Below are positions 25,845 through 34,067 of a stretch of 64,000 nucleotides of DNA, one piece after another (position 1 is the stretch's first letter; each line of letters begins with the position of its first letter). Position numbers and translations under genes: made by a program. The DNA is taken from assembly GCA_964438865.1 (NCBI GenBank), contig CAYTMI010000001.1, positions 496,001 through 560,000 on the forward strand, read 5' to 3'. The DNA is from G016234445 sp964438865. GTDB taxonomy: Bacteria > Chloroflexota > Dehalococcoidia > Tepidiformales > Tepidiformaceae. A model generated the notes under the pieces. The model saw only the letters and a list, made by a program, of their open reading frames with translations. It ran no database searches and was not told the DNA's origin.

Positions 25845-26186
25845 ATGGCATCAGTACTTTCGGCGAGCACGATCGCCGGCGACAAGGTAAAGAATCTCGC
25901 AGGTGAAGACCTCGGGAAGATCGAAGACATCATGATCGATCTTGAGAGCGGGCGAGTGGCGTACGCCGTCGTGTCTTTCGGGAGCGGGTTCATGCACGGC
26001 GGCAAATTGTTCGCGATTCCGTGGGCAGCGCTCGCGGTTGACCAGGGTGACAAGAAGATCATTCTCAATGTCCCCAAGGAAATCCTGGAGACGGCCGAAG
26101 GGTTCGACAAGGACCACTGGCCCGACATGGCAGACCCCGCGTTTCGCACGCGCACCTACGGCCACTACGGCGTGGAGGCCTGGTAG
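25845..26186 (+). CDS. PRC-barrel domain protein
   Basis: The 113-residue product has a PRC-barrel fold signature: VKNLAGEDLGKIEDIMIDLESGRVAYAVV, quoted in part, then FGSGFMHGGKLFAIPWAAL. The C-terminal tail WPDMADPAFRTRTYGHYG is typical of stand-alone PRC-barrel stress proteins. It is soluble and probably binds a partner protein or RNA at the membrane. It follows the DUF6458-like gene with GGAGGC before the ATG. Confidence 0.85.
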   Translation: MASVLSASTIAGDKVKNLAGEDLGKIEDIMIDLESGRVAYAVVSFGSGFMHGGKLFAIPWAALAVDQGDKKIILNVPKEILETAEGFDKDHWPDMADPAFRTRTYGHYGVEAW

Positions 26187-26205
26187 GACAATCGACTGCC
26201 AGCCC

Positions 26206-26229
26206 GTCGCGCCGTGCACACGGCGCGAC
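26206..26229 (+). terminator. Strong stem-loop downstream of the PRC-barrel gene
   Basis: GTCGCGCCGT and ACGGCGCGAC pair perfectly over 10 bp around a GCAC loop, 20 nt after the PRC-barrel stop. No T-run follows, so it is either an RNA-stabilising hairpin or a non-canonical terminator. It overlaps sequence that looks duplicated from the DUF6458-like 3' end. Confidence 0.5.
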
Positions 26230-26356
26230 GATCGCGAACGCCACGACCTGCCTTAGCGCGAAACAACACCAGATCGGGCGCTTCACAACAGTCCGCCGCC
26301 GAGTCAGAAGACGGAGTCGCGGACACAGACGGACGCCCGGGGCGTCGGGGGTACCA

Positions 26357-26932
26357 ATGGACACTTGGCTGATCATCGCAATAGGGGCGGCCGCAGCCGC
26401 TGCTCTCCTGCTGATCGCAGCGCTCGGCAGGAGCGTGAAGCGTCGGCGGAGCGCAAAGCAGACCAGCGAGCTTCGCGAAGGCTTCGGTCCCGAATACGCG
26501 ACGGCTGTTGGGGAGCACGGCCGCTCAGGCGCTGAGGAAGACCTCTTGAAGCGCAAGCAGCGCGCCGACCTCTTCCAGGTGCGCACACTCTCAGCGGTCG
26601 AAGTGGCTCACTACACCGAGAGCTGGGCGGCGATGCAGGCCAAGTTCGTCGACGACCCCGGTGCCACTCTCACTGGCGCAGGCCGCCTGCTGGTGGAAGT
26701 CCTCACCGCTCGCGGCTACCCCGCGGCCGACTTCGAGCAGGGCGCGAGCGCACTCTCCGTCGATCATCCGCGAGCCGTCCAAGACTACCGGGCCGCACAT
26801 GAGGTCGCGCTGCGCAACCAGCGGAACCCCGTGCCGACGGACGACCTCCGTGCCGCCATGGTGCAATACCACGCCGTCTTCACGGAGTTGATGGACAGCG
26901 GCCCGGCCGCGCCTGCGGTCCACGCCCCGTAG
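26357..26932 (+). CDS. Single-span membrane protein of the PRC-barrel/CsbD stress neighbourhood
   Basis: The 191-residue product has one N-terminal helix (LIIAIGAAAAAALLLIAAL) and a soluble part. The soluble part runs FGPEYATAVGEHG...AEEDLLKRKQRADLFQVRTLSAVEVAHYTESWAAMQAKFVDDP, then a later RGYPAADFEQGASALSVDHP, all quoted in part. This conserved layout is common in Actinobacteria and Chloroflexota beside stress genes, but no biochemical role is known. ATG 26357 follows GGGGGT. A GGACA-CAGAC variant of the shared motif lies about 35 nt upstream. Confidence 0.7.
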   Translation: MDTWLIIAIGAAAAAALLLIAALGRSVKRRRSAKQTSELREGFGPEYATAVGEHGRSGAEEDLLKRKQRADLFQVRTLSAVEVAHYTESWAAMQAKFVDDPGATLTGAGRLLVEVLTARGYPAADFEQGASALSVDHPRAVQDYRAAHEVALRNQRNPVPTDDLRAAMVQYHAVFTELMDSGPAAPAVHAP

Positions 26933-26976
26933 GCAAGAGCACGAGGGCCGGGACGCCGCCTCGTCGACTCGGACAG

Positions 26977-27003
26977 TTTTGGACAGACGGCGAGGCGTAC
27001 GGT
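26977..27003 (+). promoter_or_regulatory. Promoter-like element, GGACAGAC family (site C)
   Basis: TTTTGGACAGAC (26977-26988) lies about 92 nt before the 39-codon gene at 27081. It repeats the motif of sites A and B; the -10 is less clear (TACGGT). Shared regulation is inferred from the repeated string only. Confidence 0.4.
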
Positions 27004-27080
27004 GGTGATGCGAGTTCGACAGCGGTCCCTCTGTCGAACCCAAACTGAAGTAACCTCATATGCCATCAAGGAGGCACCCA

Positions 27081-27200
27081 GTGAAGAACCTCATCCGCAA
27101 GACGTTTTCGAAGGGCGAAGAGGGGCACGCCTACGCCTACGGTGGTGGCGGCCTGACACTCCTGATCATCATCGTCGTGATCGTGCTCCTGCTGCGTTAG
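27081..27200 (+). CDS. 39-residue single-span membrane peptide
   Basis: A GTG start, preceded by a perfect AAGGAGG with a 6-nt spacer, opens a 39-residue frame. It has a basic amphipathic N-terminus (KNLIRKTFSKGEEGHAYAYG), a GGGG hinge and a C-terminal helix of Leu, Ile and Val ending in Arg. The ribosome site and the coherent membrane pattern make it a convincing gene despite its size. It sits between the single-span protein and CsbD in the stress cassette. Function is unknown; short stress-induced membrane peptides are the closest analogy. Confidence 0.65.
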   Translation: MKNLIRKTFSKGEEGHAYAYGGGGLTLLIIIVVIVLLLR

Positions 27201-27353
27201 CGGCGCGCGCGTCTCCATCGCACCCTGAAGGCGGCAGCCCGCCGCCGGGTACGCCAGCATCCGGTCACGCAGTTCCCTGTGCCCGGACGAGTTCACCGGC
27301 TCCGTTCACCGCGTCCCGCGTGCTGGCCCATCTCCAATGAAGGAAGAACAACG

Positions 27354-27557
27354 ATGAACAAGGACAAGATCAAGGGGAAGACCAACCAGGTCGTGGGCGA
27401 GGCTCGTGAAGGCACGGGGCGCGCCGTAGGCAACGACAAGATGGAAGCGAAGGGGCGATCCCAAGCAGCGAAGGGCAAGGCCCAGTCGGCCGTGGGCAAT
27501 TTGAAAGGCAAGGCTGCCGACCTAAAGGACAAAGTGAAGAGCGCCGTCAAGGGCTAG
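27354..27557 (+). CDS. CsbD-family stress protein
   Basis: The 67-residue product begins MNKDKIKGKTNQVVGEAREGTG, quoted in part, and repeats KGKAQSAVGNLKGKAADLKDK. This is the CsbD pattern of very charged, helical or disordered proteins induced by general stress (sigma-B controlled in Bacillus). ATG 27354 follows GAAGGAAGAA. It has a Lys/Ala/Gly-rich composition unlike neighbours, as expected for the family. Confidence 0.85.
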   Translation: MNKDKIKGKTNQVVGEAREGTGRAVGNDKMEAKGRSQAAKGKAQSAVGNLKGKAADLKDKVKSAVKG

Positions 27558-27672
27558 CCCGTGGTCGAGGGTAGCTCTGGACAGGGACGGTGCGCGCAAA
27601 CATTCACACCACGCGACCATCGCAAAGTGCTATGGTGGAATGTGACAAGCGGAGGCCGATACGGCCGAACTC

Positions 27673-28431
27673 TTGCAACGGAAGCCGGATCTCACGACTG
27701 CATCCCTGGTTTTGTCACGACCCACCAACCTCATCCTCGCGGCCATAGCCCCGGGCGAGTACGAAAGAGTCCGTTCTGTCCTGACCGCACACCCCCTGCG
27801 AATGCGTGAGACGCTGCAAGAGGCCGGCGAGCCGCCGGAGTACGTGTACTTCCCCACGAGCGGCATTATCTCCGCCCTGACTGTGCTCGAAAACGGGATG
27901 ATGATCGAGTTCGCCACGGTGGGCCGCGAAGGTACCACTGGCGTACCGCTCTTCCTCGGAATGGGCGATTCGAACATGGCCCTCGTCTCCCAGATGCCGG
28001 GCGCGTCCCTCCGAATGACGAGCGCCGCCTTCCGCGTCGTTCTGAGCGAATGCCCCAGCCTCGCCGCCCTCATGATGCAATACAGCGGGGTGATGCTTGC
28101 GCTCGTTTCCCAGTCTGCGGCCTGCAACCGCGCCCACCACACAGATGAACGCTGCGCGCGCTGGCTGCTGATGACGCACGACCAGGCCGCGACCGACCAC
28201 TTCCCGATTACGCAAGAGTTCCTGGCGCAGATGCTGGGCGTCAGCCGGCCAAGTGTGACGCTCTCGGCCGCGGCGCTGCAAAACGCGGGGCTCATCAGCT
28301 ATCACCGGGGCGAGCTGACGATACTCGATCGGCCGGGCCTCGAGCGGGCGTCTTGCGAGTGCTACGCGGTCGTCCACGACTACTTCCCGTACCTTACGGC
28401 TGTGAATGGCGGCGGTTACAGCCGCTCGTAA
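27673..28431 (+). CDS. Crp/Fnr-family transcriptional regulator
   Basis: The 252-residue product has an N-terminal cyclic-nucleotide-binding-like barrel (LQEAGEPPEYVYFPTSGIIS, then GREGTTGVPLFLG). The C-terminal Crp-type winged helix has FPITQEFLAQMLGVSRPSVTLS, quoted in part, as recognition helix. The nucleotide-binding Arg-Ser pair of Crp is not evident, so the ligand is uncertain. The listed start is a TTG at 27673; upstream is a stop, so translation begins here or at an internal codon. Its place at the end of the stress cassette suggests it may control the repeated motif genes. Confidence 0.8.
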   Translation: MQRKPDLTTASLVLSRPTNLILAAIAPGEYERVRSVLTAHPLRMRETLQEAGEPPEYVYFPTSGIISALTVLENGMMIEFATVGREGTTGVPLFLGMGDSNMALVSQMPGASLRMTSAAFRVVLSECPSLAALMMQYSGVMLALVSQSAACNRAHHTDERCARWLLMTHDQAATDHFPITQEFLAQMLGVSRPSVTLSAAALQNAGLISYHRGELTILDRPGLERASCECYAVVHDYFPYLTAVNGGGYSRS

Positions 28432-28467
28432 GGCTTCGGCTTCGCGGCCGAACTGGTGGCGCCTCGC

Positions 28468-29235
28468 CTACTTCGCGTTGCCGCGGACGAACGCGAGGCA
28501 GCGCTTCCAGGCGTCGGCGCTGGCTTCGGCGTACTGCTCGTAGGCGCGGTCGAAGAAGCTGTGCGGCGCCCCCGGGTACACCACGACTTCGTGCTTCACC
28601 CCCGCGGCCGTGAGAGCGGCGTCGAACATGTCGATCGACTCCTGGGGGATGCCCTGGTCGGCGCCGCCAAAGAGGGCGAGGATGGGGCAGGTCATGTCCT
28701 TCGCCCGGTCGGCCGGGCCGGGGGAGTTGTCGACAAAGCTCGGGGTCGGCCGGCCGTAGAAGCCGATAGAACCGGCGAGGCCGTGTCCGGCGGCCGCCTG
28801 CAGCCACGAACTCGACCCTCCGTAGCAGAAGCCGACGGTGAACACCGACGAGCAATTGCCGCCGGCCGCGGAGCGCAGGTAGGCGGCCGCGGCGCCCGTG
28901 TCTTCGGCGACCTGCGACATCTTCGTCTGGCGGACGTGCTCCATGTAGGGGAAGTCGGCGTCGCGACGGCCAACGCCGGCGGTGCGGCCGAAGAAGTCGT
29001 AGGCGATCGCGGTGATGCCTTCTTCGGCGAAGCGGAGGGCGAGTTCTTCGTAGAAGTGGAAGAGGCCGCGAACGTCAGGGAGGATGACCATCCCCGCGCC
29101 GCCGGCCTTTGCCGCACGGGCGACGAACGCGGCGAACGGGGTGCCGTCCTTCGATGTGAGCGTGACCAGTTCGGAATCGACAGCGGCGCCCTCGATGGGC
29201 TCGATCGGCGGGACAGCGTCAGCGGGGAAACACAT
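28468..29235 (-). CDS. Dienelactone hydrolase family protein
   Basis: The 255-residue product is an alpha/beta hydrolase with the dienelactone hydrolase nucleophile Cys137 in VGFCYGG, the acid in GADQGIP and the histidine in APHSFF. An N-terminal sequence GMVILPDVRGLFHFYEELA is typical of the family. Substrates range from chlorinated lactones to unknown esters. ATG 29235 follows AGGAG with an 8-nt spacer. It is divergent from the HAD gene. Confidence 0.85.
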   Translation of the reverse strand: MCFPADAVPPIEPIEGAAVDSELVTLTSKDGTPFAAFVARAAKAGGAGMVILPDVRGLFHFYEELALRFAEEGITAIAYDFFGRTAGVGRRDADFPYMEHVRQTKMSQVAEDTGAAAAYLRSAAGGNCSSVFTVGFCYGGSSSWLQAAAGHGLAGSIGFYGRPTPSFVDNSPGPADRAKDMTCPILALFGGADQGIPQESIDMFDAALTAAGVKHEVVVYPGAPHSFFDRAYEQYAEASADAWKRCLAFVRGNAK

Positions 29236-29355
29236 GGGAGTACTCCTGGGTGGGTGGGTAGTGCGGCGATTATAGGCGACGCGGCGCGCCGGTGGCGGCG
29301 GGTGCACGTATCATCGCGGGTGAGCGGTCACTTCACGCCGGGACTTGCCAGACCA

Positions 29356-30141
29356 ATGCCCTATCGCCTCGCCGCCATCGACCTCGACGGCACCCTCATC
29401 GCCTCCGACGGGAAGGTCAGCGAAGCTAACGCCGGCGCGCTTCACCACCTCGCCAGCCGCGGGATCGTCGTCGCCGCCGCCACGGCCCGGCCCTACTTCG
29501 CCGCCATTCGCCCCTTCGAAGCTGCGAACGTTGGCGCCGCCGCCATCGCCTGCGCCGGGGCCGACGTCCGCCTCCAAGGCGGGACCGTCGTCGACCAATC
29601 GGCGATGCCCCACGACTTCGCAGCCTTCATCGCCGGGCTTTGCGACCGCGCCGGGTGGCCCGCAACCCTTACCACCCGCGAACGCACCTACCGCCGGGAG
29701 AACGAGATGCCCGCCTGGGCCGGGAGCCGTGCTGACATCGTGGCGACGACGCGGCTGGCCGACGCCGGGCTCGATGGCGTCCTTGCGGTGCTGGCGAACG
29801 TCCCCGTCGGGGCTGCCTTCCTCGGCGAACTCGAAGCGTGGGAGGGCCGTGTTTCGATGCACCGGGCGACGCTCTTCAACGGCGAGTCGTTGCTCACAAT
29901 CACCGCGCTGGGCATCGACAAGGGGCACGGGCTGCGGGCGCTCTGCGGGGCGCTTGGGGTGACGCCGGGCGAGGCGGTCGCCTTCGGGGACAGCGATGTC
30001 GACGTGCCGATGTTCGAAGTCGCGGGGATGGCCGTGGCGATGGGGAGCGCCCCAGACCGGGTGAAGGCGGCCGCCGGGATGGTAGCGCCCACGGCAGACG
30101 AAAGTGGCTTCGCCGCGGCCGTCCACCGGCTCTGGCCCTGA
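29356..30141 (+). CDS. HAD superfamily phosphatase (Cof type)
   Basis: The 261-residue product has HAD motif I AAIDLDGTLI (residues 6-15), the Cof-type cap in between, and motif IV GDSDVDVPMFEVAG near residue 214. K in IDKGHGL is motif III. Cof-type HADs dephosphorylate sugar phosphates, flavin or pyridoxal phosphates; the substrate here is unknown. It runs tail-to-tail into the hydrolase fusion gene with no gap to speak of. Confidence 0.85.
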   Translation: MPYRLAAIDLDGTLIASDGKVSEANAGALHHLASRGIVVAAATARPYFAAIRPFEAANVGAAAIACAGADVRLQGGTVVDQSAMPHDFAAFIAGLCDRAGWPATLTTRERTYRRENEMPAWAGSRADIVATTRLADAGLDGVLAVLANVPVGAAFLGELEAWEGRVSMHRATLFNGESLLTITALGIDKGHGLRALCGALGVTPGEAVAFGDSDVDVPMFEVAGMAVAMGSAPDRVKAAAGMVAPTADESGFAAAVHRLWP

Positions 30142-30142
30142 C

Positions 30143-31648
30143 TCAGCCCAGGCCGCAGCCTACGCCGCCGATGGAGACACTCCGCGAAGCCGTGGCTGTG
30201 GCGCCGCCGGTGAAGTAGGCGGTGACCGTGACGGTATAGCAGCCGGGCGTCGCGTACGAAACCTGGAGGGCATGAATGACCTGGCCTGAGCCGCCGTCAC
30301 CACCGGGATGGATCCATTTGACGGTCAGAAGCTCGAGCGGAGCAGGCGCGTAGGCGGAGGCGGAGAAAGTCACCACGGTGCCCGTCGCGGCGCTGGCCGG
30401 ACCGGTCAGTGTCACGTAAGGCCCCGTGGGGGTCGGCGTCGCGGTTGGCGGCTGCGTCGCCGTGGGAGTAGGGGTCGCGGACGGCGCGGGCGTGGCTGGT
30501 GCGATGGCGGTATCGGCTGGCGTTGCGGCCGGGCGGGGCGTCGGTGGAGGAGCCGTGTTTGGAGCGGTGGTCGCGGGGATGGTTGAGGTGACCTGCGCCC
30601 CCGCGACGGTGGCGATGGCGGCCGGTGAGCGCCCCGGCGTGGCGGTCGCGGCGGCGCGGGTGGCGGTGGCGCTGGCCGGGGTGTCGCGGACCGCCTCCGC
30701 GTTGCGGTCGCTGCCGCCGAAGAAGAAGGCGGCGATGACGAGAGCGACCCCGCCGGTGACCAGCACCCCGCCGACGACAGCCAGCATCGAGCGACGGATC
30801 GTATCGAAGACGCCGCCGGTTTCGGTGGGCAGGTAGCCGATTTCGCGGGCGAAGGAGGCGACCGCGGGGTCGAAGACGTCGGGTCGTTCGAGGTTCGCGG
30901 CATGGCCGGCGCCAGCGATGGTCACGACCCTGCGGACACCTTCAGGGACGGCCGCGACGAAGCCGGGGGCGAAGCTCATGACGTCGGCATCACGGTCGCC
31001 GAAGACGAGGAGGGTCGGCATCGTCAGCTCGGGGATGCGCTCGAAAGCGTTGACGTTGACGATTAGCGCCTCAGCGGTGCCGGCGACCCCGGCCGGTTCG
31101 AGGCGGTCGAAGTCGGCGGCGAGCTGGTCGCGGGCGGCGGGAGGCAGGCGGCGGCTGGCGGCCGGGTAGGTCGCGGACCGGCGGAGGAAGTCGATGCCTT
31201 CGGCCCGGACGCGGGCGCCCATCTCGCCCAGCCGGGGGGCAACGGTTTCCCGCCAGACAGGCGTGCCCGAAGCCGAGGACGAATTGATGACGATCAGCCC
31301 TTCGAGCCGATGGGGGCGTTCGATCGCGAACCGCAGGGCCAGCGCCCCGCCGAGCGAGTGCCCGCAGAGGAGCACGCGGTCGTAGCCGAGGTGGTCGAAG
31401 AGGTCTTCGAGCCGGTCCATCGCCGGGCCGGGGGCATAGGGCGCGGGGTCTTCGGGCGAATCGGACTCGCCGTGACCGAGGAGGTCGACGGTGACGACGC
31501 GGAAGTGGCGCGTCAGCCCGGCGATGTTCGTCGAGAAGGAGGCGGCACTGGCGGTGAAGCCGTGGAGGAGGAAGATGGGCGGCGCCTCGGCGGGGCCTTC
31601 GTGGACGGCATAGCCGATCCGTTCGCCCGGCTTCCCAATAAGCGGCAT
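30143..31648 (-). CDS. Alpha/beta hydrolase fused to a transmembrane helix and PKD-like domain
   Basis: The 501-residue product begins with a complete alpha/beta hydrolase: GHSLGG with Ser98, oxyanion FLLHGFT, Asp in VFGDRDADV and His in AGAGHAANLE. A transmembrane helix (about 286-312: MLAVVGGVLVTGGVALVIAAFFF) follows, then a Thr/Pro/Ala-rich linker and a C-terminal PKD-like beta-sandwich (TLTGPASAATGTVVTFSASA...YTVTVTAYF). No N-terminal signal is visible. The hydrolase should therefore be cytoplasmic and the PKD domain outside, which is unusual for one chain. Confidence 0.75.
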   Translation of the reverse strand: MPLIGKPGERIGYAVHEGPAEAPPIFLLHGFTASAASFSTNIAGLTRHFRVVTVDLLGHGESDSPEDPAPYAPGPAMDRLEDLFDHLGYDRVLLCGHSLGGALALRFAIERPHRLEGLIVINSSSASGTPVWRETVAPRLGEMGARVRAEGIDFLRRSATYPAASRRLPPAARDQLAADFDRLEPAGVAGTAEALIVNVNAFERIPELTMPTLLVFGDRDADVMSFAPGFVAAVPEGVRRVVTIAGAGHAANLERPDVFDPAVASFAREIGYLPTETGGVFDTIRRSMLAVVGGVLVTGGVALVIAAFFFGGSDRNAEAVRDTPASATATRAAATATPGRSPAAIATVAGAQVTSTIPATTAPNTAPPPTPRPAATPADTAIAPATPAPSATPTPTATQPPTATPTPTGPYVTLTGPASAATGTVVTFSASAYAPAPLELLTVKWIHPGGDGGSGQVIHALQVSYATPGCYTVTVTAYFTGGATATASRSVSIGGVGCGLG

Positions 31649-31782
31649 GCCCTGAATCTACCCTTACGGGTGCGCTGTGGGAAGAACGCTACTGCGCCGG
31701 ACGTCCTCCATTCGGTAACGGTGCTCAGCCTCACCCTGCCGCTCGCGGGCGGGTTCTGACCGCTGCCTGTTACCATCCAGCG

Positions 31783-32214
31783 ATGGACATCCAGTTCGCG
31801 CTCCTCGCCGACCACGCCGAGATTGTCTCCGGCAAGCTCTACCTGATGGGGGGCGGGTGGACGACCTCGTACGCCGCCGTCATCCCGGCCACGATCCGGC
31901 TCGCGATCGTCGTGGGAGTGCGAGTTGGCTGGGAGGAGACGAACCAGCCGGTGCCGGTGCGGATCACGGTGGAGAACGACGACGGCCAGGAGTTTGTCCG
32001 GATCGACGGGCAGGTGAACGTGGGGCGGCCGGTTGGCCTGGCGCCGGGTTCGGCGCAGGTGGCGCAGATGGCGGCGAACGTGCCGGTGACGCTGCCCGCC
32101 TTCGGCGGCTACCGGGTGCAGATCGTGGCCGGGGGTGAGGGGCAGCCCGTGGAGGAGAACCTCCCGTTCCGGCTGGAACAGCGTGGCGAGCCGCCGGCGG
32201 CTCGGCATCCATAG
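31783..32214 (+). CDS. DUF6941-like protein
   Basis: The 143-residue product begins MDIQFALLADHAEIVSGKLYL, quoted in part, then GGGWTTSYA, the opening pattern of DUF6941 proteins. These small beta-rich proteins occur widely in Actinobacteria and Chloroflexota. The function is unknown. The gene is followed after 35 nt by tRNA-Pro. Confidence 0.65.
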   Translation: MDIQFALLADHAEIVSGKLYLMGGGWTTSYAAVIPATIRLAIVVGVRVGWEETNQPVPVRITVENDDGQEFVRIDGQVNVGRPVGLAPGSAQVAQMAANVPVTLPAFGGYRVQIVAGGEGQPVEENLPFRLEQRGEPPAARHP

Positions 32215-32249
32215 CGGCTAGCGGCGCCCGTGGTACGATAGGCCTTCCC

Positions 32250-32326
32250 CGGGGTGTAGCTCAGCCTGGCAGAGCGCTTCGTTCGGGACGAAGAGGCCCC
32301 CAGTTCAAATCTGGGCACCCCGACCA
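32250..32326 (+). tRNA. tRNA-Pro (anticodon CGG)
   Basis: The 77-nt sequence folds as a complete cloverleaf with encoded CCA. The acceptor stem is CGGGGTG/CACCCCG, the D arm GCTC/GAGC, and the anticodon stem CTTCG/CGAAG with loop TTCGGGA (anticodon CGG, G37). The T arm is CCCAG-TTCAAAT-CTGGG. It reads CCG codons, common in this GC-rich genome. A foreign-looking ATPase gene lies 47 nt downstream on the other strand. Confidence 0.97.
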
Positions 32327-32372
32327 ATTCCGTTTCCCCGACGAGCATTGGAGATCGAGACTCGCACAGGTG

Positions 32373-34067
32373 CTAACCCGATCGGCGGAGTTTCGTCCGG
32401 AAATGGGACCGCAGGCCCACGGGTATCACCACTTCGACCTCCTCCCCCATGTCCCAGGCAGCCACCGGACCTGCGCCTTCGTTGGCATACCGAGGCTGGC
32501 CGGCTGGGCCTAGCCGGAGACCGACCATGCCCACCTCATACATCACGTTGGCTAATGCGCGCCTCGCCGCGTCCATGCCCGCGTCTCCACCGCCCATGAG
32601 CGCCCTATCCACCTCCCTACCCCAATCGTTCTGCTCGACGTCGCCAACTGCGGCGATGAGTTCGTCTTCTCCCCAGTCCGCGATACGAAACGCCGCCGGT
32701 CGGTCCCGTAACAGGCGCATAGCCACCGCCTCGACCCCTGGGTAGTTCTCCCTCCACTCCTCCACAATCGCCCGGAACCGCCAGTCCGAGAACACGGCCT
32801 CCACCCTTTCGACGACGGCCTTCGTTATGGGTAGCCTCCCCTCACTCTCTCGCAGGCAAAGGTTCACATAGTGCACGACATCCCGAGGACGTCGCGACGT
32901 CCGATCCAGAAGGACGTCGAAGGCATCCCCTCCCAACCGCGTCCGAGCTTGAAAGATGTCCCCTGCGAACACATGCCCATCGGTGTACGTCGTCTTCAGG
33001 ACGTGGTTCACTCGGGCCTCCACCATATCGCGCAGCTCTCGGTCCGACCACCGTAAGTGAACACGCTGGGACTCGAGCTTGTCGCGTTGGTAGCCTCTGA
33101 CGGGAGGTGCCGACTCTGCCTTGAGCAGAATGTTGTCGCGAATACAGATGACGACCTTTACACGATCAACTCTGGACGCCAGATGAAACACCTCTAGGAG
33201 CAGTGAGCGCGTCAAGTCGTACACGATAGATTCATCTACCCAATTCGTGTCCAAGTCGTCGACAATAACGAAGCATGACTTTTGAAAATCATCGATTATT
33301 ACCTCGTCCATGAAGTCGACGATGCTGTCGAGTTGGGCGATCCTACTCGTGCTAACCACCTGCTGGGCTATGGTCAGCCGCTCGCTCACGGCGTCACGCT
33401 TGACTCTGTCCATGGAGACTGAGGCCTCCATAGGGAAGATCGTGGCCCAGGCCTCGCTGCCCAGCTTTAACTGTCCTCGCATGTTTGATTCGAGGTTACT
33501 GTGTATTTCTACGATGCGGTCTGATATCTCGTTGAAGAAGTTGACGGACAACCCTTCCAAGTACTCCGCTGCGGCCTTCAGCTGCGTCGCTCGCTTTCGA
33601 TCCTTGCGCATCAAGCGTTGGAAGAGGTCTTGTATGCGATTCTTATTCCCTAGGTCGCCGTTGGAGTAGTGCTTGAGGAGTTCGATTACAAAAACGTGTC
33701 TCCACAGCGACTCATAGAACGCGTCAAGATGTATACCGGCCTCGCGGAGGCTGCGTAACATCTCCGACCTCGACAAGATGTGAAATGCGAGCGACTGTGG
33801 GTTAATCCTCAGTACGTGATCGTGGGTTTCTCTCAGATGTCTCACGATGGCGGTCTTGCCCATGCCCGCCCGCGCTACGATGACACACTTCGGGTCGTCG
33901 CGATTCGCGATGGTCTCGTAAGCTGAAGTGCGGATGAAGCAGGAGGTTAGCAGCGGATCTTGCTCGGCCGCCTCGCTGCCGATGGTCTTCGCCGAACCGA
34001 GGCGTACAACGCGAGACCCGGGCCGCGAAGCCATGCGAAAGCACCCCGCGCTCTTTGTACCCCACAT
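32373..34067 (-). CDS. P-loop ATPase, Sll1717-like (putative defence ATPase)
   Basis: The 564-residue product has RLGSAKTIGSEAAEQDPLL at the start, a Walker A loop VIVARAGMGKTA near residue 67 and a Walker B CFVIVDDLDTNW near residue 266. A long helical insert and a C-terminal domain of about 170 residues follow. The G-S-A-x-x-x-A-E-x-D-P-L-L opening is the Sll1717-type pattern. Such ATPases are often isolated genes in defence islands; that role is inferred. GC is clearly lower than neighbours. An ATG 11 codons inside (34034) is an alternative start. The tRNA 47 nt from its 3' end could mark an insertion site. Confidence 0.65.
   Translation of the reverse strand: MWGTKSAGCFRMASRPGSRVVRLGSAKTIGSEAAEQDPLLTSCFIRTSAYETIANRDDPKCVIVARAGMGKTAIVRHLRETHDHVLRINPQSLAFHILSRSEMLRSLREAGIHLDAFYESLWRHVFVIELLKHYSNGDLGNKNRIQDLFQRLMRKDRKRATQLKAAAEYLEGLSVNFFNEISDRIVEIHSNLESNMRGQLKLGSEAWATIFPMEASVSMDRVKRDAVSERLTIAQQVVSTSRIAQLDSIVDFMDEVIIDDFQKSCFVIVDDLDTNWVDESIVYDLTRSLLLEVFHLASRVDRVKVVICIRDNILLKAESAPPVRGYQRDKLESQRVHLRWSDRELRDMVEARVNHVLKTTYTDGHVFAGDIFQARTRLGGDAFDVLLDRTSRRPRDVVHYVNLCLRESEGRLPITKAVVERVEAVFSDWRFRAIVEEWRENYPGVEAVAMRLLRDRPAAFRIADWGEDELIAAVGDVEQNDWGREVDRALMGGGDAGMDAARRALANVMYEVGMVGLRLGPAGQPRYANEGAGPVAAWDMGEEVEVVIPVGLRSHFRTKLRRSG

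Noticed and set aside
26206..26229. Classical Rho-independent terminator after the PRC-barrel gene
   Set aside because: The stem is strong but no T-run follows, so only a hairpin is claimed.
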